From the NCBI RefSeq assembly GCF_016650815.1, contig NZ_JAEKEZ010000023.1:1-64000 (forward strand): DNA of 64,000 nucleotides. The letters run 5' to 3'. The position numbers and the translations under genes were made by a program. This document shows, piece after piece, positions 63,856-64,000 of this stretch (position 1 is the first letter of the stretch; each line of letters opens with the position of its first letter). Origin of the DNA: Pseudomonas sp. TH31 (GTDB lineage Bacteria; Pseudomonadota; Gammaproteobacteria; Pseudomonadales; Pseudomonadaceae). Below the pieces are notes generated by a model. That model ran no database searches. It had not been told where the DNA came from and saw only the letters and a program-made list of their open reading frames with translations.

Positions 63856-63942
63856 CTGTAGGAGCTGCCGAAGGCTGCGATCTTTTGATCTTGATCTTTA
63901 AAAACAAGATCAAAAGATCGCAGCCTTCGGCAGCTCCTACGG
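63856..63942. repeat. REP palindrome pair, family A
   Basis: GTAGGAGCTGCCGAAGGCTG and its complement lie between the two DUF6124-type copies. Confidence 0.88.
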
Positions 63943-63970
63943 GAGGGTGTCCGACCCGCAGGTTCAGCGT

Positions 63971-64000
63971 TTAGTCTTGTGGATCGAGGTTATCCAGCAC
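63971..64000 (-). CDS. 3' end of a DUF6124-type gene (partial)
   Basis: Only the end, VLDNLDPQD and stop, is inside the window. It matches the end of the broken copy 350 bases upstream over 21 bases, so the two are duplicates. The rest lies beyond the window. Confidence 0.6.
   Translation of the reverse strand: MLDNLDPQD

Overview
The window looks like chromosomal DNA of a Pseudomonas of the fluorescens group. It carries the arginine succinyltransferase (aru/ast) genes, the aotJQMOP arginine/ornithine importer with the AraC-type regulator ArgR, acsA, class I nrdB, a gluconate locus, Pseudomonas-restricted families (DUF3509, DUF6124, DUF2790) and three families of REP-type palindromes in many gaps.

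Layout: 1-11.1 kb is arginine catabolism and uptake on the minus strand (aruC-F-G-D, argR, aotP-O-M-Q-J), with TGTCGC-N8-AA ArgR-type sites before aruC and aotJ and a six-unit tandem REP array between argR and aotP. 11.1-16.2 kb holds acsA, two small secreted proteins and nrdB. 16.2-28.1 kb is an accessory region. It starts with an A+T-rich three-gene operon (DNA cytosine methyltransferase, a protein with two GHKL ATPase modules, and a receiver-domain protein) that resembles an undescribed defence or epigenetic system. Next come a phage P1 immI-like locus (C4-type antisense RNA, tiny leader ORF, BRO-type antirepressor), a HigBA-like pair, a PIN/Phd pair, an antitoxin gene with a nonsense codon, a membrane protein and a PhzF-like protein. 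28.2-30.6 kb is an operon of a VioC/AsnO-type oxygenase, a TSUP exporter and a YbaK-type editing protein. 30.7-59.9 kb is a mosaic of regulators (seven LysR-type genes across the window, one of them a remnant), small enzymes, transporters, signalling proteins, an ECF42-like sigma operon and a RelE/Phd-type pair. 60.2-63.4 kb is gntP-gntK divergent from gntR, with a shared 13-bp site before each gene. The window ends in a broken and a partial DUF6124 gene.

Seven genes (aruG, nrdB, a GATase-like gene, a monooxygenase-like gene, glpQ, a GNAT gene, alaC) and one LysR remnant are each interrupted by what reads as a single-base deletion in or next to a short homopolymer. Because nrdB and alaC are among them, consensus sequencing error is the simplest explanation. 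These genes are annotated at full length with the break noted.
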